DNA of 64,000 bases from Aureivirga sp. CE67 (GCF_015767245.1 NZ_JADOTV010000007.1:132836-196835), one strand, 5' to 3'; shown: positions 36,051 through 44,523, numbered from the stretch's first letter. The notes: a model not told the origin generated them from the letters alone. A program made the numbers and translations.

Positions 36051-37148
36051 TCAGTTCAGTTGAATTGGCATTCCGTCTTTTAATCTGCCTTCGTGTTTTA
36101 CAATAATTTTTTCATCCTTATTCAATCCAGAAACAACTTCAATTTGATTTCCTTGTTGATTTCCAGTTTGAATCCATCTTAAAATGGCTGTATTTTGATT
36201 GCTTGGTGTGAAAACTCCAGTTAATTGTCCTCTTTTTACCAAAGCAGATATTGGAACAAAAACACCATGTGAATTTTCTGATTTCTCTAATTTTTTTCCT
36301 TCATTGTTTAAAGAAATCGTTGCATACATATCAGAAAAAAGAGAAATGTTTTCAGGATTTTCGATAACTGCTGTAAATTCATATTGACGACTTCCCATTC
36401 CTGAAGATTTATCAATCTCATCAATTTTTGCCGTAAATTTTTTCGAAATAGAAGGAATTTCAACAGAAATTTTATCTCCAATAGAAGTGGTTGCTAAAAG
36501 ATTTTCTGGAAGTTGCGACTTGATTTTAAATTGCTTGTTATTTTCAATTTTAAAAATGGGTTGCATCGGTGAAATCAAATCTCCTTTTTCAATCATTTTT
36601 TGCGTTACGATTCCAGAAAAAGGCGCAACTACTTTGTTATAAGAAATGATAGTATTCAATTCTTGAATTTGTGCTTTTGTTGCTTCCAACTTTGCTTTCA
36701 TCATTTCATATCCAGCTTTTACATCATCCCATTCTTTGTCTGTAACCGAATTTTGCTCATGTAATTTTTGAAAACGATTGTAATTTTTTTCTGCAACATT
36801 ATATTGCGCTTGTGAAGCCTTCAAACTTGCTTTTAATTGCGAAAGTTTCGCTAATTGATCTTTATTTTCAATAGTTGCTAGTAAAGTTCCTTTTTGCACT
36901 TTATCCCCAGCTTTTACGTAGATATTTTGTACATATCCATTCATTCTTGGATGCAAAGAAACTTGTTGCTGAGGTATAATAGTTCCGCTTAAAACAAAAC
37001 CATTATTAGAAAGCAATTTTGGACTTTCCACAGAAACTACAACTGGCGTAAGATTTTGTGTTTTTACCACATTTTCTTTGTCATTTCCACAACTGGCTAA
37101 AAACAAACTAGAAAATGCAATTGTATATATAGTTGATTTAATTTTCAT
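36051..37148 (-). CDS. Efflux periplasmic adaptor (HlyD/MFP family) lipoprotein
   Basis: 365 residues. The lipobox LASC gives an acylated C20, so it is anchored in the membrane. The lipoyl half-motifs (VSLHPRMNGYVQNIYVKAGDKVQKG and IISYNKVVAPFSGIVTQKMIEKGDLI) flank a helical hairpin (~100-165), followed by beta-barrel and membrane-proximal domains. It links the RND pump to the TolC-like channel. It follows the tolC-like stop by 3 bases and the RND gene comes 110 bases later, all one operon. Confidence 0.93.
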   Translation of the reverse strand: MKIKSTIYTIAFSSLFLASCGNDKENVVKTQNLTPVVVSVESPKLLSNNGFVLSGTIIPQQQVSLHPRMNGYVQNIYVKAGDKVQKGTLLATIENKDQLAKLSQLKASLKASQAQYNVAEKNYNRFQKLHEQNSVTDKEWDDVKAGYEMMKAKLEATKAQIQELNTIISYNKVVAPFSGIVTQKMIEKGDLISPMQPIFKIENNKQFKIKSQLPENLLATTSIGDKISVEIPSISKKFTAKIDEIDKSSGMGSRQYEFTAVIENPENISLFSDMYATISLNNEGKKLEKSENSHGVFVPISALVKRGQLTGVFTPSNQNTAILRWIQTGNQQGNQIEVVSGLNKDEKIIVKHEGRLKDGMPIQLN

Positions 37149-37151
37149 GAC

Positions 37152-38450
37152 TTATTTTGTTAAAAATTCTAGATAAAACTGAAGTGTTTGTAATTGATAT
37201 TTTGTCTCCAAAAGTTTTAGTTTTAAAGTGCTCACCATCGATTCAGATTGTAAAACATCCGAAGCTTTTTCTAAGCCTTGCTCAAAACGATTTCTACGGA
37301 TTTCAAAACTCTTTTCTGCTTGTAAAAGAGCTGTTTCATAAACCTGAACTGCATTTTTTACAATCTCAATATTATCTTTCGTTTGACTGATTTCGATAGT
37401 TGTTTTTTCTAAAGTCTCTTTCAGAATTGTCTCATTTTTCTCAATAGCTATTTTTTGTTGTTTTTGCTTAAAAATATTTTGAGAACCAGAGAATAAATTC
37501 CAAGAAAGTTTTACACCAGCGAAATAATTTTCATTATCAAATTTTCCAATATCTTCTGTATTCCATTCATAAAAACCAAAAGCAGAAAGCGAAGGAACCC
37601 AATTTAAAGTTGTTGCAGTTTTGGAAGCTTTCAGAGCTTCGATTCCTGTTTTCATCGCATTTATATCTGCTCTACTTTCTACAGAATTTTCAGAAACTGT
37701 GCTCAAAGTTGGTTGTAATTGGATTTCCGCCAAATACAAGTTTTCTTTGTCAAAACCAATCAAATGTTTCAGCATTAAAAGTTGGTGTTTTTCATGGTTT
37801 ATAGATTGCTTTAACTCCAAATTCACTTGCTCACGATAAATATTAGCTTCCAAAGCATCTGCTTCTAGAATCACTCCTTGGTTTTTAAAGTTTGTAGCAA
37901 GTTGCTCGATGGCTTTTGCAACTTCTAATCTGTGCTGATTGTTTTCAATTACTTTTCTCGAAAGTAGAGCGTCGATATAAGATTTTGCAACAAAAAACTC
38001 AATGTGTTCTGCGGTTCTTTGTTCGATAAATTGCTGCATTTGCCAATTCTTTTTTGCTGCTTTTCTTTGGTAAAGATTAGAAGTGTTTAGAATGGAAATT
38101 CCAGCATTTATTTTTGTATTAAAAAGTTTTGTGTCATCTGGGTTATTCAACAAAATTGGATTAAAATCTTGTTGTGTGATTTCTTTTTTAGATAAAGTAA
38201 AACCAAAAGACTGCATTGGATTATCGGTAGAATAATATCCAGATTCTGCATTGATATGTGGTAATAAAAATGCATTCGTTTGATTATACATTGCTTTTGC
38301 TTCAGCTGTGTTTTTGGAAGCAATTTGTATTTTATGATTGTTTTGTTTTGCCATTTGTATTGCAGCATTCAGATCCAAATTTGGTTTCGGATTTTCTTGT
38401 GCAAACAAACTTTGCAAAGCAATCAAGAAGAGGAATATTACTTTTCTCAT
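37152..38450 (-). CDS. TolC-family outer-membrane channel protein
   Basis: 432 residues with a signal peptide (cut after SLFAQ). Two long helical repeats, starting at LDLNAAIQMAKQNNHKIQIA and at SRADINAMKTGIEALKASK, are the TolC/OEP pattern, with GVKLSWNLFSG typical of the second strand region. It forms the exit duct of the efflux system. An operator lies 17-38 bases before the ATG. Confidence 0.93.
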   Translation of the reverse strand: MRKVIFLFLIALQSLFAQENPKPNLDLNAAIQMAKQNNHKIQIASKNTAEAKAMYNQTNAFLLPHINAESGYYSTDNPMQSFGFTLSKKEITQQDFNPILLNNPDDTKLFNTKINAGISILNTSNLYQRKAAKKNWQMQQFIEQRTAEHIEFFVAKSYIDALLSRKVIENNQHRLEVAKAIEQLATNFKNQGVILEADALEANIYREQVNLELKQSINHEKHQLLMLKHLIGFDKENLYLAEIQLQPTLSTVSENSVESRADINAMKTGIEALKASKTATTLNWVPSLSAFGFYEWNTEDIGKFDNENYFAGVKLSWNLFSGSQNIFKQKQQKIAIEKNETILKETLEKTTIEISQTKDNIEIVKNAVQVYETALLQAEKSFEIRRNRFEQGLEKASDVLQSESMVSTLKLKLLETKYQLQTLQFYLEFLTK

Positions 38451-38466
38451 TATATTTAATTATTAA

Positions 38467-38488
38467 TATATGAACATTTATTCATTTA
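38467..38488 (-). promoter_or_regulatory. ArsR/SmtB-type operator at the tolC start
   Basis: TATATGAA-N6-TTCATTTA, matching the site in the arsR promoter with the same six-base spacer. It should put tolC and the pump genes under the nearby ArsR protein. Confidence 0.65.
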
Positions 38489-38504
38489 ATTGATTAAAAA
38501 TTTT

Positions 38505-38571
38505 TGACTTCGTTCAGATAAAGTATGTTTTTATTTTGATTCTGTTTGGCTTCGACTTCGCTCAGCCACAT
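38505..38571. repeat. CTTCGCTCAG-type short repeat
   Basis: Two related words, GACTTCGTTCAG and CGACTTCGCTCAGCCA, lie 40 bases apart just before the family B repeat. This word is common between genes in Bacteroidota as I recall; here it may be part of the same insertion. Confidence 0.4.
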
Positions 38572-38585
38572 GTGTTTTCGTTTTT

Positions 38586-38765
38586 GCGAAAGGGATTGTA
38601 GTGGAAAGCTTTTGTTTTGAAAAAAATTAGTAGTTTTTTGGAAACGGAGGCGACCTTAGAAGCCCACGGATTCCTTAAAAATACTTTTTTTGAAAAGCAA
38701 AACTTGTAACGAAAAGCCCGACCTTTTTCCTTGGTTTTTGAAACGAAGGAAAAAGGTTTCGCCCA
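38586..38765 (+). repeat. Family B repeat, copy 2
   Basis: Contains GGGATTGTAGTGGAAAGC, ACGGAGGCGACC, GAAGCCCACG, CTTGTAACGAAAAGCCCGAC and TTTCGCCCAAA in the order seen in copies 1 and 3. It stands between two operator sites in the tolC upstream region. Confidence 0.75.
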
Positions 38766-38788
38766 AAATAATTAAATCAATAAAACTA

Positions 38789-38810
38789 TATATGATAATA
38801 TATTCATATG
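38789..38810 (-). promoter_or_regulatory. Second ArsR/SmtB-type operator, displaced from tolC
   Basis: TATATGAT-N6-TTCATATG, one base off the arsR-promoter arm, with the same spacing. It is 20 bases after the rhodanese stop and 340 bases from the tolC start, with a family B repeat between. Confidence 0.55.
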
Positions 38811-38829
38811 GTAATTCAAAAAAATAGCA

Positions 38830-39162
38830 TTAATTATGCATTGTCCAGCTGTTGTAACCACCTTTTAGATCGAAAACGTTTGTAAATCCGTTTGCTTTAA
38901 GGATTTTCATTGCTTTTTGGCTACGAATTCCACCTTGGCAGTATAGTAAAATTTCTCTGTTTTTGTCGATAGAAGAGAAAGAATTGATGAAGTTTGGATT
39001 GTTCACATCAAAATTTTGTGCGTTTCCAATTTTTCCACCTTTTACTTCTCCAGTAGTTCGAACGTCCACTAAAAGAATTCCTTTTTCTTTGATTTTTTCA
39101 GCGAAATCAACGGCTGTCAATCTGCTTGGATCTGCTTTGAAAATGTTCTTTAAAAAACTCAT
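38830..39162 (-). CDS. Single-domain rhodanese (sulfurtransferase)
   Basis: 110 residues. ILLVDVRTTGEVKGGKI, the active loop CQGGIR (C75 to R80) and VFDLKGGYNSW define the rhodanese fold, with C75 carrying the persulfide. It lacks a signal peptide, so it is cytoplasmic. It follows arsR by 46 bases on the same strand; a perfect 9-bp hairpin lies between. Such rhodaneses beside ArsR-type regulators often handle persulfides or detoxify sulfur and metalloid species. Confidence 0.92.
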   Translation of the reverse strand: MSFLKNIFKADPSRLTAVDFAEKIKEKGILLVDVRTTGEVKGGKIGNAQNFDVNNPNFINSFSSIDKNREILLYCQGGIRSQKAMKILKANGFTNVFDLKGGYNSWTMHN

Positions 39163-39179
39163 ATTTATCTTTATTTAAG

Positions 39180-39201
39180 CTTCCACTCCAGAGAGTGGAA
39201 G
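39180..39201. other. Perfect 9-bp hairpin between arsR and rhodanese
   Basis: CTTCCACTC-CAGA-GAGTGGAAG with no T run on either side. It may be an mRNA processing or stability element, or a small palindromic repeat. Confidence 0.5.
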
Positions 39202-39208
39202 TGGAGGA

Positions 39209-39517
39209 TTATACAATGCTGCAATTTGACATACAATCGAAAATAGAAAGGATTTTGCGGTCTGTGACTCTATAATACATGTGCATTCCTTGTTTTTCAG
39301 AGCTCAAAATTCCTTTGTCTTTCATCTTGATCAGATGATGTGAAAGTAACGATTGTTCTACGTCAAGATTAATATTTTCTAGAATCTGAGAAACCGTCAA
39401 TGGTTCTTCACGTTCCAAAACTTCTAAAACTTGTAAACGAATTGGGTGTCCGATGGTTTTTAAAATCTCGGCAACTTTTAAAACTTTTTCTGGTTCTATG
39501 ATTTTATCTCTATTCAT
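39209..39517 (-). CDS. ArsR/SmtB-family transcriptional repressor
   Basis: 102 residues, a winged-helix dimer. EILKTIGHPIRLQVLEVL, the recognition helix QSLLSHHLIKMKDKGIL and the wing SEKQGMHMYYRV are clear. The metal motif ELCVCDL of helix 3 is absent; the only cysteines are C95 and C99 in the last helix (FDCMSNCS). A longer frame starts at 39544, but its first codons lie in the promoter, so the ATG at 39517 is the start. It leads the rhodanese/TolC/adaptor/RND cluster and should repress itself and the pump. Confidence 0.93.
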   Translation of the reverse strand: MNRDKIIEPEKVLKVAEILKTIGHPIRLQVLEVLEREEPLTVSQILENINLDVEQSLLSHHLIKMKDKGILSSEKQGMHMYYRVTDRKILSIFDCMSNCSIV

Positions 39518-39522
39518 GTGGT

Positions 39523-39551
39523 AAATATATGAACATATTTTCATATACCAA
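39523..39551 (-). promoter_or_regulatory. arsR promoter with operator in the spacer
   Basis: On the minus strand TTG (39549-39551), 19 bases, TATATTTA (39523-39530). The inverted repeat TATATGAA-N6-TTCATATA (39526-39547) fills the spacer and half of the -7 box. The TGAAC...TTCA core resembles SmtB/CzrA-type sites. Binding would exclude RNA polymerase. Confidence 0.75.
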
Positions 39552-39637
39552 ATATTTTGTTGGAAATCTTTATGTGGAATTTATATATTTGGATTAAAAT
39601 TGTTGAAAAATGAATGTTAGATTAAAAAAATAAAGAG

Positions 39638-39937
39638 ATGGAAAAGGAAAAAATACTTAATCTTTTATGGCATCTACAAAATAGAAGAAATATGTATGTT
39701 TTGGGAGATTCATATGAATCGTTGGAAAATTTTTTGATAGGATATTTTATAGGGATTAAAGAGTTTTCTAAAAAAGATTATTTAGTTGAATTTAGTGAAT
39801 GGTTAAAGATTAAAGAAAATGATTCTTTTTCCGTTTTTCCAACGGGATATATCTTAAATGTACTTTCAGATGGTAATTCTGATATAGCTGAAAAAAAACT
39901 GTTTATATTACTGGAAGAATTTTTTAAAACACAATAA
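39638..39937 (+). CDS. Small protein of unknown function
   Basis: 99 residues, acidic, no signal or membrane segment. RRNMYVLGDSYESLENFLIGYFIGI resembles the RPxMY...SLxxFLxGY pattern I recall from small orphan-immunity-like proteins in Bacteroidota, a weak link. A family A repeat follows it closely. Confidence 0.55.
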   Translation: MEKEKILNLLWHLQNRRNMYVLGDSYESLENFLIGYFIGIKEFSKKDYLVEFSEWLKIKENDSFSVFPTGYILNVLSDGNSDIAEKKLFILLEEFFKTQ

Positions 39938-39969
39938 TATTAAAATGTCAGGATTTTCAAGTACTATAT

Positions 39970-40096
39970 TAAACATTATCACGTTTGAAATCTTTTGTGA
40001 AAGTTTTATTTATTCTAAAACACACCCCTAGCCCCTCTCAAGAAGGGAACTTGACAATCCATATATTTTATACAAAACTAAATGTGATAATATTTA
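39970..40096 (-). repeat. Family A MITE-like repeat, copy 4 (inverted)
   Basis: Complete ends TTAAACATTATCACGTTTGA and AAATGTGATAATATTTA with the core CACACCCCTAGCCCCTCTC on the plus strand. It has one base change in the core hairpin (AGAAGGG for AGAGGGG). Confidence 0.85.
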
Positions 40097-40125
40097 TTAA
40101 TTAAACAAGAAAATATCAATTTTGA

Positions 40126-40233
40126 ATCTTTAATTCTTCTCTAAATAAAAGCCTCACTTTTATAGAAGATGATTCAGTTATTTATGATGAAAAATTTTTC
40201 AAAACACAAAAAGTTATTAATGGATTTTGGTAG
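40126..40233 (+). pseudogene. C-terminal fragment of a lost gene
   Basis: A 35-codon open stretch without a start codon, ending in TAG, reads ...LTFIEDDSVIYDEKFFKTQK and VINGFW. It looks coding in composition and begins just past the family A repeat, as if an insertion or deletion removed the rest of the gene. It could be chance. Confidence 0.3.
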
Positions 40234-40284
40234 GAAATAATTTTGGTAAAATTTTTGATTCAAGTTTTTAAAAAAATAAAAATT

Positions 40285-40824
40285 ATGAAACAGTTTTACT
40301 TTATTATCGCTTTACTAGGTTTAATTTCATGTCAGGACAAAAAAGAAATTATACAACAAGATGAAATTGTTGAATCGAAATTTAATTTGGAAACAGATTA
40401 TTTTGATTTTAAACAAAAAATGACAGACTTAGATACATTAAAAGTCTATATTAATCATTCTGTTTGTACATATCAAGGTCATGAGAAATTATTGATTACA
40501 AAAGAAAATGATTCCATTTGTATTAATTCAAGATTTAAAGAAGTTACTTTCTCAGAAAACCCAGAATGGAAAACTATGTATACTAGAAAAGTGGCTTTAA
40601 ACGATACAATTTGGAATTTTGATCAATTTTTAAAGAGACAAAATAAGTCGAATTATACTAAAAAAAGTGCAAAGATGTCTATTAGATATAAAAACCAAAG
40701 GATTGTTTTTTGTTATGATTGTGGATTAGGTAAGTCAAATATGTTTATGGGAGATTATTACAAAGAAATGCGTAAAATTTTCCCAGAAAATAAGAATAAT
40801 ATTTATGGTGTTGATGTGCCTTGA
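40285..40824 (+). CDS. Lipoprotein of unknown function
   Basis: 179 residues. MKQFYFIIALLGLISCQDKK is a lipoprotein signal (lipid cysteine 16). Beyond it no family is recognised; a FCYDCG motif near the end could hold a disulfide or metal. A TTG at 40243 extends the frame but spoils the signal, so the ATG at 40285 is the start. Convergent with the retropepsin-like gene. Confidence 0.65.
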   Translation: MKQFYFIIALLGLISCQDKKEIIQQDEIVESKFNLETDYFDFKQKMTDLDTLKVYINHSVCTYQGHEKLLITKENDSICINSRFKEVTFSENPEWKTMYTRKVALNDTIWNFDQFLKRQNKSNYTKKSAKMSIRYKNQRIVFCYDCGLGKSNMFMGDYYKEMRKIFPENKNNIYGVDVP

Positions 40825-40826
40825 TA

Positions 40827-41945
40827 TTATTTCACATCTTTCAATGTAACTTCAATTTCTTGTTGTTTTCCGTCCTTTTCTACAACAAGAATAATTTTTT
40901 TGTTTTTTTTCTCTTTTTCAAGCTCATGCATTTCGTTTGGATAATAATATTTTGTTTCCGTACTACTTATAGTTTTTTCATCATCATTTTCATCTAGTAA
41001 AACAGTAAGATCATTCATTTGTTTTTTAAAATGCAATTGACTTTTATTTGAAATCACCAAATCTGTATTCTTGTTATTAGTAATTCTTCTCAGCGTTATC
41101 ATTTTATTTGGATAATCTAAAATGATATGAAATTGTCGTAACATTTGACCTCCAATTCTACCATTTTTTTTGTTCATAGAATTTGAAGTGTTTTGAATAA
41201 CCGTAGTTGGATGTTTTATTTTGATATCACCAATCAAAAGATGGTCGATGATGAAATTATTATTTTCATAGGAGATTTTTTTATTAAACAAATAATTGTT
41301 TTCGTTTTCATGAAGCCAAAGAGAAGAATTATTTCCTATATCAATCAAAAGACTAAGTTCGATGCTAGAATTTCGATTCATTTTATAAGATTTAATTTTT
41401 CCGACCATATAAGGTTTTTTATTCATGAAATCCAATTTGAAAGAACTACATTTTCTGCAAAATTTATATTTATAAGCTTCAGGAGTGTAGAAAGTGATTC
41501 TTTTGGAAGTGTAATTTATATCAACAATAAAATTCTTCAATAAATCATAACCAATAATTCCATCAATTTTTTCAAAAATAAGATTATCACTATTTTTATC
41601 TACAACTAAAATATTTTGATTTTCTGCAACGATGTTTCGAATTTCAATTTTATTATCTCGTGCAATAAAATTTAAATCTTTACGTTTAATATTTTGATTA
41701 TCAGTTAAAAACTTAGTTTTTTTTGATTTAAAAATCGTTGTTGTATTTATGTCAGAATCTAAAAGAAAGTGAAGTTTATGACCATTTACTTTTACAGGTA
41801 TAATGATCAAATTGTCAAACAATTCGAAGTTGACTTTTTGCTTTTCTTTTGGATATGACAATTCGAACTCATTCTGAGCTTGAGAAGTGTTAAATAAAAC
41901 TAAAAAAACACAAGTAAGGATGATATGTAAGTAGTTGTTTCTCAA
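40827..41945 (-). CDS. Retropepsin-like aspartyl protease family protein with altered catalytic motifs
   Basis: 372 residues with a signal peptide (cut after SQAQ). It has two repeated aspartyl-protease lobes as in flavobacterial exported homologues: lobe 1 IIIPVKVNGHKLHFLLDSDIN then DGIIGYDLLKNFIVDI, lobe 2 LSLLIDIGNNSSLWL then GRIGGQMLRQFHIILDY. The expected catalytic DTG motifs read DSD (63-65) and DIG (202-204): both aspartates remain but the flanking Thr and Gly are partly lost. The C-terminus is a degraded PDZ-like segment. It may be inactive or specialised. Confidence 0.75.
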   Translation of the reverse strand: MRNNYLHIILTCVFLVLFNTSQAQNEFELSYPKEKQKVNFELFDNLIIIPVKVNGHKLHFLLDSDINTTTIFKSKKTKFLTDNQNIKRKDLNFIARDNKIEIRNIVAENQNILVVDKNSDNLIFEKIDGIIGYDLLKNFIVDINYTSKRITFYTPEAYKYKFCRKCSSFKLDFMNKKPYMVGKIKSYKMNRNSSIELSLLIDIGNNSSLWLHENENNYLFNKKISYENNNFIIDHLLIGDIKIKHPTTVIQNTSNSMNKKNGRIGGQMLRQFHIILDYPNKMITLRRITNNKNTDLVISNKSQLHFKKQMNDLTVLLDENDDEKTISSTETKYYYPNEMHELEKEKKNKKIILVVEKDGKQQEIEVTLKDVK

Positions 41946-42096
41946 TGGGTTGAAATTTGATTACAAGTTACTAAAGCTCAGGGTCTTATCATAATGATTA
42001 ATAAAACTTTAACCTTGCTAAAAAGTTTTAAAAAAACTCGATTGATTTTCCCTTTTTTTTTGCAATTTTGCTTATCAATAAAAAAGTAAAATACAG

Positions 42097-43290
42097 ATGC
42101 CAAAAATATCATTAAAGGGAACAAATATGCCAGAATCTCCGATTCGTAAATTGGTTCCTTATGCAGATCACGCAAAGAAATTAGGAAGAACAGTTTTTCA
42201 CTTAAATATCGGTCAACCAGATATTAAAACTCCACAAGTTGCTTTAGATGCTATCAAGAATATTTCAATGGATATTATTTCTTATAGTAAGTCTGAAGGA
42301 TCTGATGAGTACAGAAGAAAAATTGCGAATTATTATATTCAAAATGATATTCATGTAGGAGCTGAAGATATTATCGTTACAAAAGGTGGTTCTGAAGCTT
42401 TATTATTTGCTATTGGAAGTATTGCAGATCCAGGTGATGAAATCATCATTCCTGAGCCATTCTACGCAAACTACAATGGTTTCTCTGTTGCTTCTGGTGT
42501 AACTATTCGTCCTATTGTTTCTACAATTGAGAATGATTTTGCTTTACCAAAAATTGAAGAGTTTGAGAAATTAATCACTCCAAAAACAAAAGCAATCTTA
42601 ATCTGTAACCCAGGAAATCCAACAGGATATTTATATTCAAAAGAAGAAATTCAAGAATTAGCAGATATCGTAAAGAAACACGATTTATTCTTAATTGCTG
42701 ATGAGGTTTATAGAGAGTTTATCTATGACGAAGGTGTAAAACACTATTCTGTATTAAGCGATTTCGGATTAGATGATCACGCAATCATTATCGATTCTGT
42801 TTCTAAGCGTTATAGCATGTGTGGAGCAAGAGTTGGATGTTTAGTTTCTAAAAACAAAAACTTAATCTCTACAGCAATGAAATTTGCACAAGCTCGTTTA
42901 AGTCCACCAACTTTAGCACAAATTGCAAGTGAAGCTGCTTTAGATACGCCACAATCTTATTTTGACGAAGTAATTTCTGAGTACAAAGAAAGAAGAGATA
43001 CTTTAATTTCTGAGTTAAACAAAATCGAAGGAGTGAAAGTTTCTGCACCAAAAGGAGCTTTCTATTGTATTGCTGAGCTTCCAATTGAAGATGCTGATGA
43101 TTTTGCACAATGGATGTTAGAGAAGTTTGAGTTAAACAACCAAACAATCATGGTAGCTCCAGCTGCTGGATTCTATTCTACAAAAGGTTTAGGTAAAAAT
43201 CAAATTCGTATTGCATACGTTTTAAAGAAAGAAGATTTAGTTACTTCTGTTTCTATTTTAAAACATGCATTAGAAGCTTACAATAAATAA
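42097..43290 (+). CDS. PLP-dependent aminotransferase, class I/II
   Basis: 397 residues, cytoplasmic, fold type I. VFHLNIGQPDIKTP, KGGSEALLFAIGS, ICNPGNPTGYLYS, the IADEVYREFIYD stretch and SVSKRYSMCGARVG (the PLP lysine and phosphate-binding arginine) are the aspartate aminotransferase class signatures. The substrate is not fixed by sequence: aspartate, alanine or aromatic amino acids are all possible. Divergent from the retropepsin-like gene, with a strong terminator after it. Confidence 0.92.
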   Translation: MPKISLKGTNMPESPIRKLVPYADHAKKLGRTVFHLNIGQPDIKTPQVALDAIKNISMDIISYSKSEGSDEYRRKIANYYIQNDIHVGAEDIIVTKGGSEALLFAIGSIADPGDEIIIPEPFYANYNGFSVASGVTIRPIVSTIENDFALPKIEEFEKLITPKTKAILICNPGNPTGYLYSKEEIQELADIVKKHDLFLIADEVYREFIYDEGVKHYSVLSDFGLDDHAIIIDSVSKRYSMCGARVGCLVSKNKNLISTAMKFAQARLSPPTLAQIASEAALDTPQSYFDEVISEYKERRDTLISELNKIEGVKVSAPKGAFYCIAELPIEDADDFAQWMLEKFELNNQTIMVAPAAGFYSTKGLGKNQIRIAYVLKKEDLVTSVSILKHALEAYNK

Positions 43291-43334
43291 AAATAACCTT
43301 GAACTTTTTAAAAAGAAGTTTAAGATTAAAATAA

Positions 43335-43371
43335 AAAAGGATGTTTTGGAATACTCTAAAACATCCTTTTA
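43335..43371 (+). terminator. Terminator after the aminotransferase
   Basis: Stem AAAAGGATGTTTT / AAAACATCCTTTT (13 bp). Confidence 0.88.
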
Positions 43372-43399
43372 CTTCATAGATAAATTGGACTAATTTTTG

Positions 43400-43470
43400 A
43401 AAAACAAATTTAGTTCCCCTCTTGAGAGGGGCTAGGGGTGTGTAAATCATCAATTCTTCAATCTTATCTG
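43400..43470 (+). repeat. Family A repeat, copy 5 (worn)
   Basis: Intact core TTCCCCTCTTGAGAGGGGC followed by TAGGGGTGTG (43413-43442). The TATCACG ends are lost apart from a trace (CTTATCTGTG). Confidence 0.6.
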
Positions 43471-43506
43471 TGAAAATTAATAACAAAGACTTTAAAAAAT
43501 AATTTA

Positions 43507-44523
43507 ATGAAAATCCAACAAAATATATCTTTAAAAAACTTCAATACTTTTGGGATTGATGTAAAAGCAAAAAACTATGTTTCTGTTCAAAATTTAGAAG
43601 AATTAAAAGAAGTTCTAAGACTTTCTGATTTTTCTGAGAAATTCATTTTGAGTGGAGGAAGTAATATGCTTTTGACAAAAGATGTAGAGCAGTTGGTAGT
43701 TCATTTAAATTGTAAAGGAAAAGAAATCATTTCTAAAAATGATGAGGTAGTTTTTGTAAAAGTTGCTGCTGGAGAAAACTGGCACGACTTTGTGCTTTGG
43801 TGTATTGAAAATGATTTTGGAGGAATTGAAAATCTTTCTTTGATTCCTGGAAATGTTGGAACATGTCCAATTCAAAACATTGGAGCTTATGGTGTAGAAG
43901 TGAAAGATGTAATCACAGAAGTTGAAGCAATGCATAGTAAAACTGGAGAAATTCGAGTTTTTACGAATGAAGAATGTACTTTTGGTTATCGTAATTCTAT
44001 TTTCAAAAATGAATTGAAAAATCAATTTATTATCACGAATGTAATTTTTAGACTTTCTACAAAAAATCATCAGACAAAAATTAGCTATGGTGCAATTCAG
44101 CAAAAATTAGAAAAAAATAAAACATCTGAAAATCCTACAATTAAAAATATTTCAGATGCTGTAATTGCTATTCGTCAAAGTAAATTACCAGATCCAAAAG
44201 AGATTGGAAATAGCGGAAGCTTTTTTAAAAATCCAGTGGTTTCTAGAGAGCAATTTTTAAAGATTCAAAAAGACTTTCCAACAATGCCATTTTATGAAGT
44301 TTCGGAAACAGAAACGAAAATTCCTGCTGGCTGGTTGATTGAAACTGCTGAATATAAAGGAAAGCGTTTTGGAGATGCTGGAGTGCATACAAAACAAGCT
44401 TTAGTTTTGGTGAATTATGGAAATGCTACAGGAAAAGAAATTTTCGAATTGGCACAAAAAATTCAAAAAATAGTTTTAGAAAAATTCTCTATTTCATTGG
44501 AAATGGAAGTGAATATTTATTAA
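43507..44523 (+). CDS. murB: UDP-N-acetylenolpyruvoylglucosamine reductase
   Basis: A 338-residue FAD enzyme that makes UDP-MurNAc in peptidoglycan synthesis. NTFGIDVKAKNYV, the FAD loop LSGGSNMLL, PGNVGTCPIQNIGAYGVEV, YRNSIFK and the active serine motif GNSGSFFKNP are present. It is the type I (E. coli-like) MurB length. Family A repeats lie on both sides. Confidence 0.96.
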   Translation: MKIQQNISLKNFNTFGIDVKAKNYVSVQNLEELKEVLRLSDFSEKFILSGGSNMLLTKDVEQLVVHLNCKGKEIISKNDEVVFVKVAAGENWHDFVLWCIENDFGGIENLSLIPGNVGTCPIQNIGAYGVEVKDVITEVEAMHSKTGEIRVFTNEECTFGYRNSIFKNELKNQFIITNVIFRLSTKNHQTKISYGAIQQKLEKNKTSENPTIKNISDAVIAIRQSKLPDPKEIGNSGSFFKNPVVSREQFLKIQKDFPTMPFYEVSETETKIPAGWLIETAEYKGKRFGDAGVHTKQALVLVNYGNATGKEIFELAQKIQKIVLEKFSISLEMEVNIY

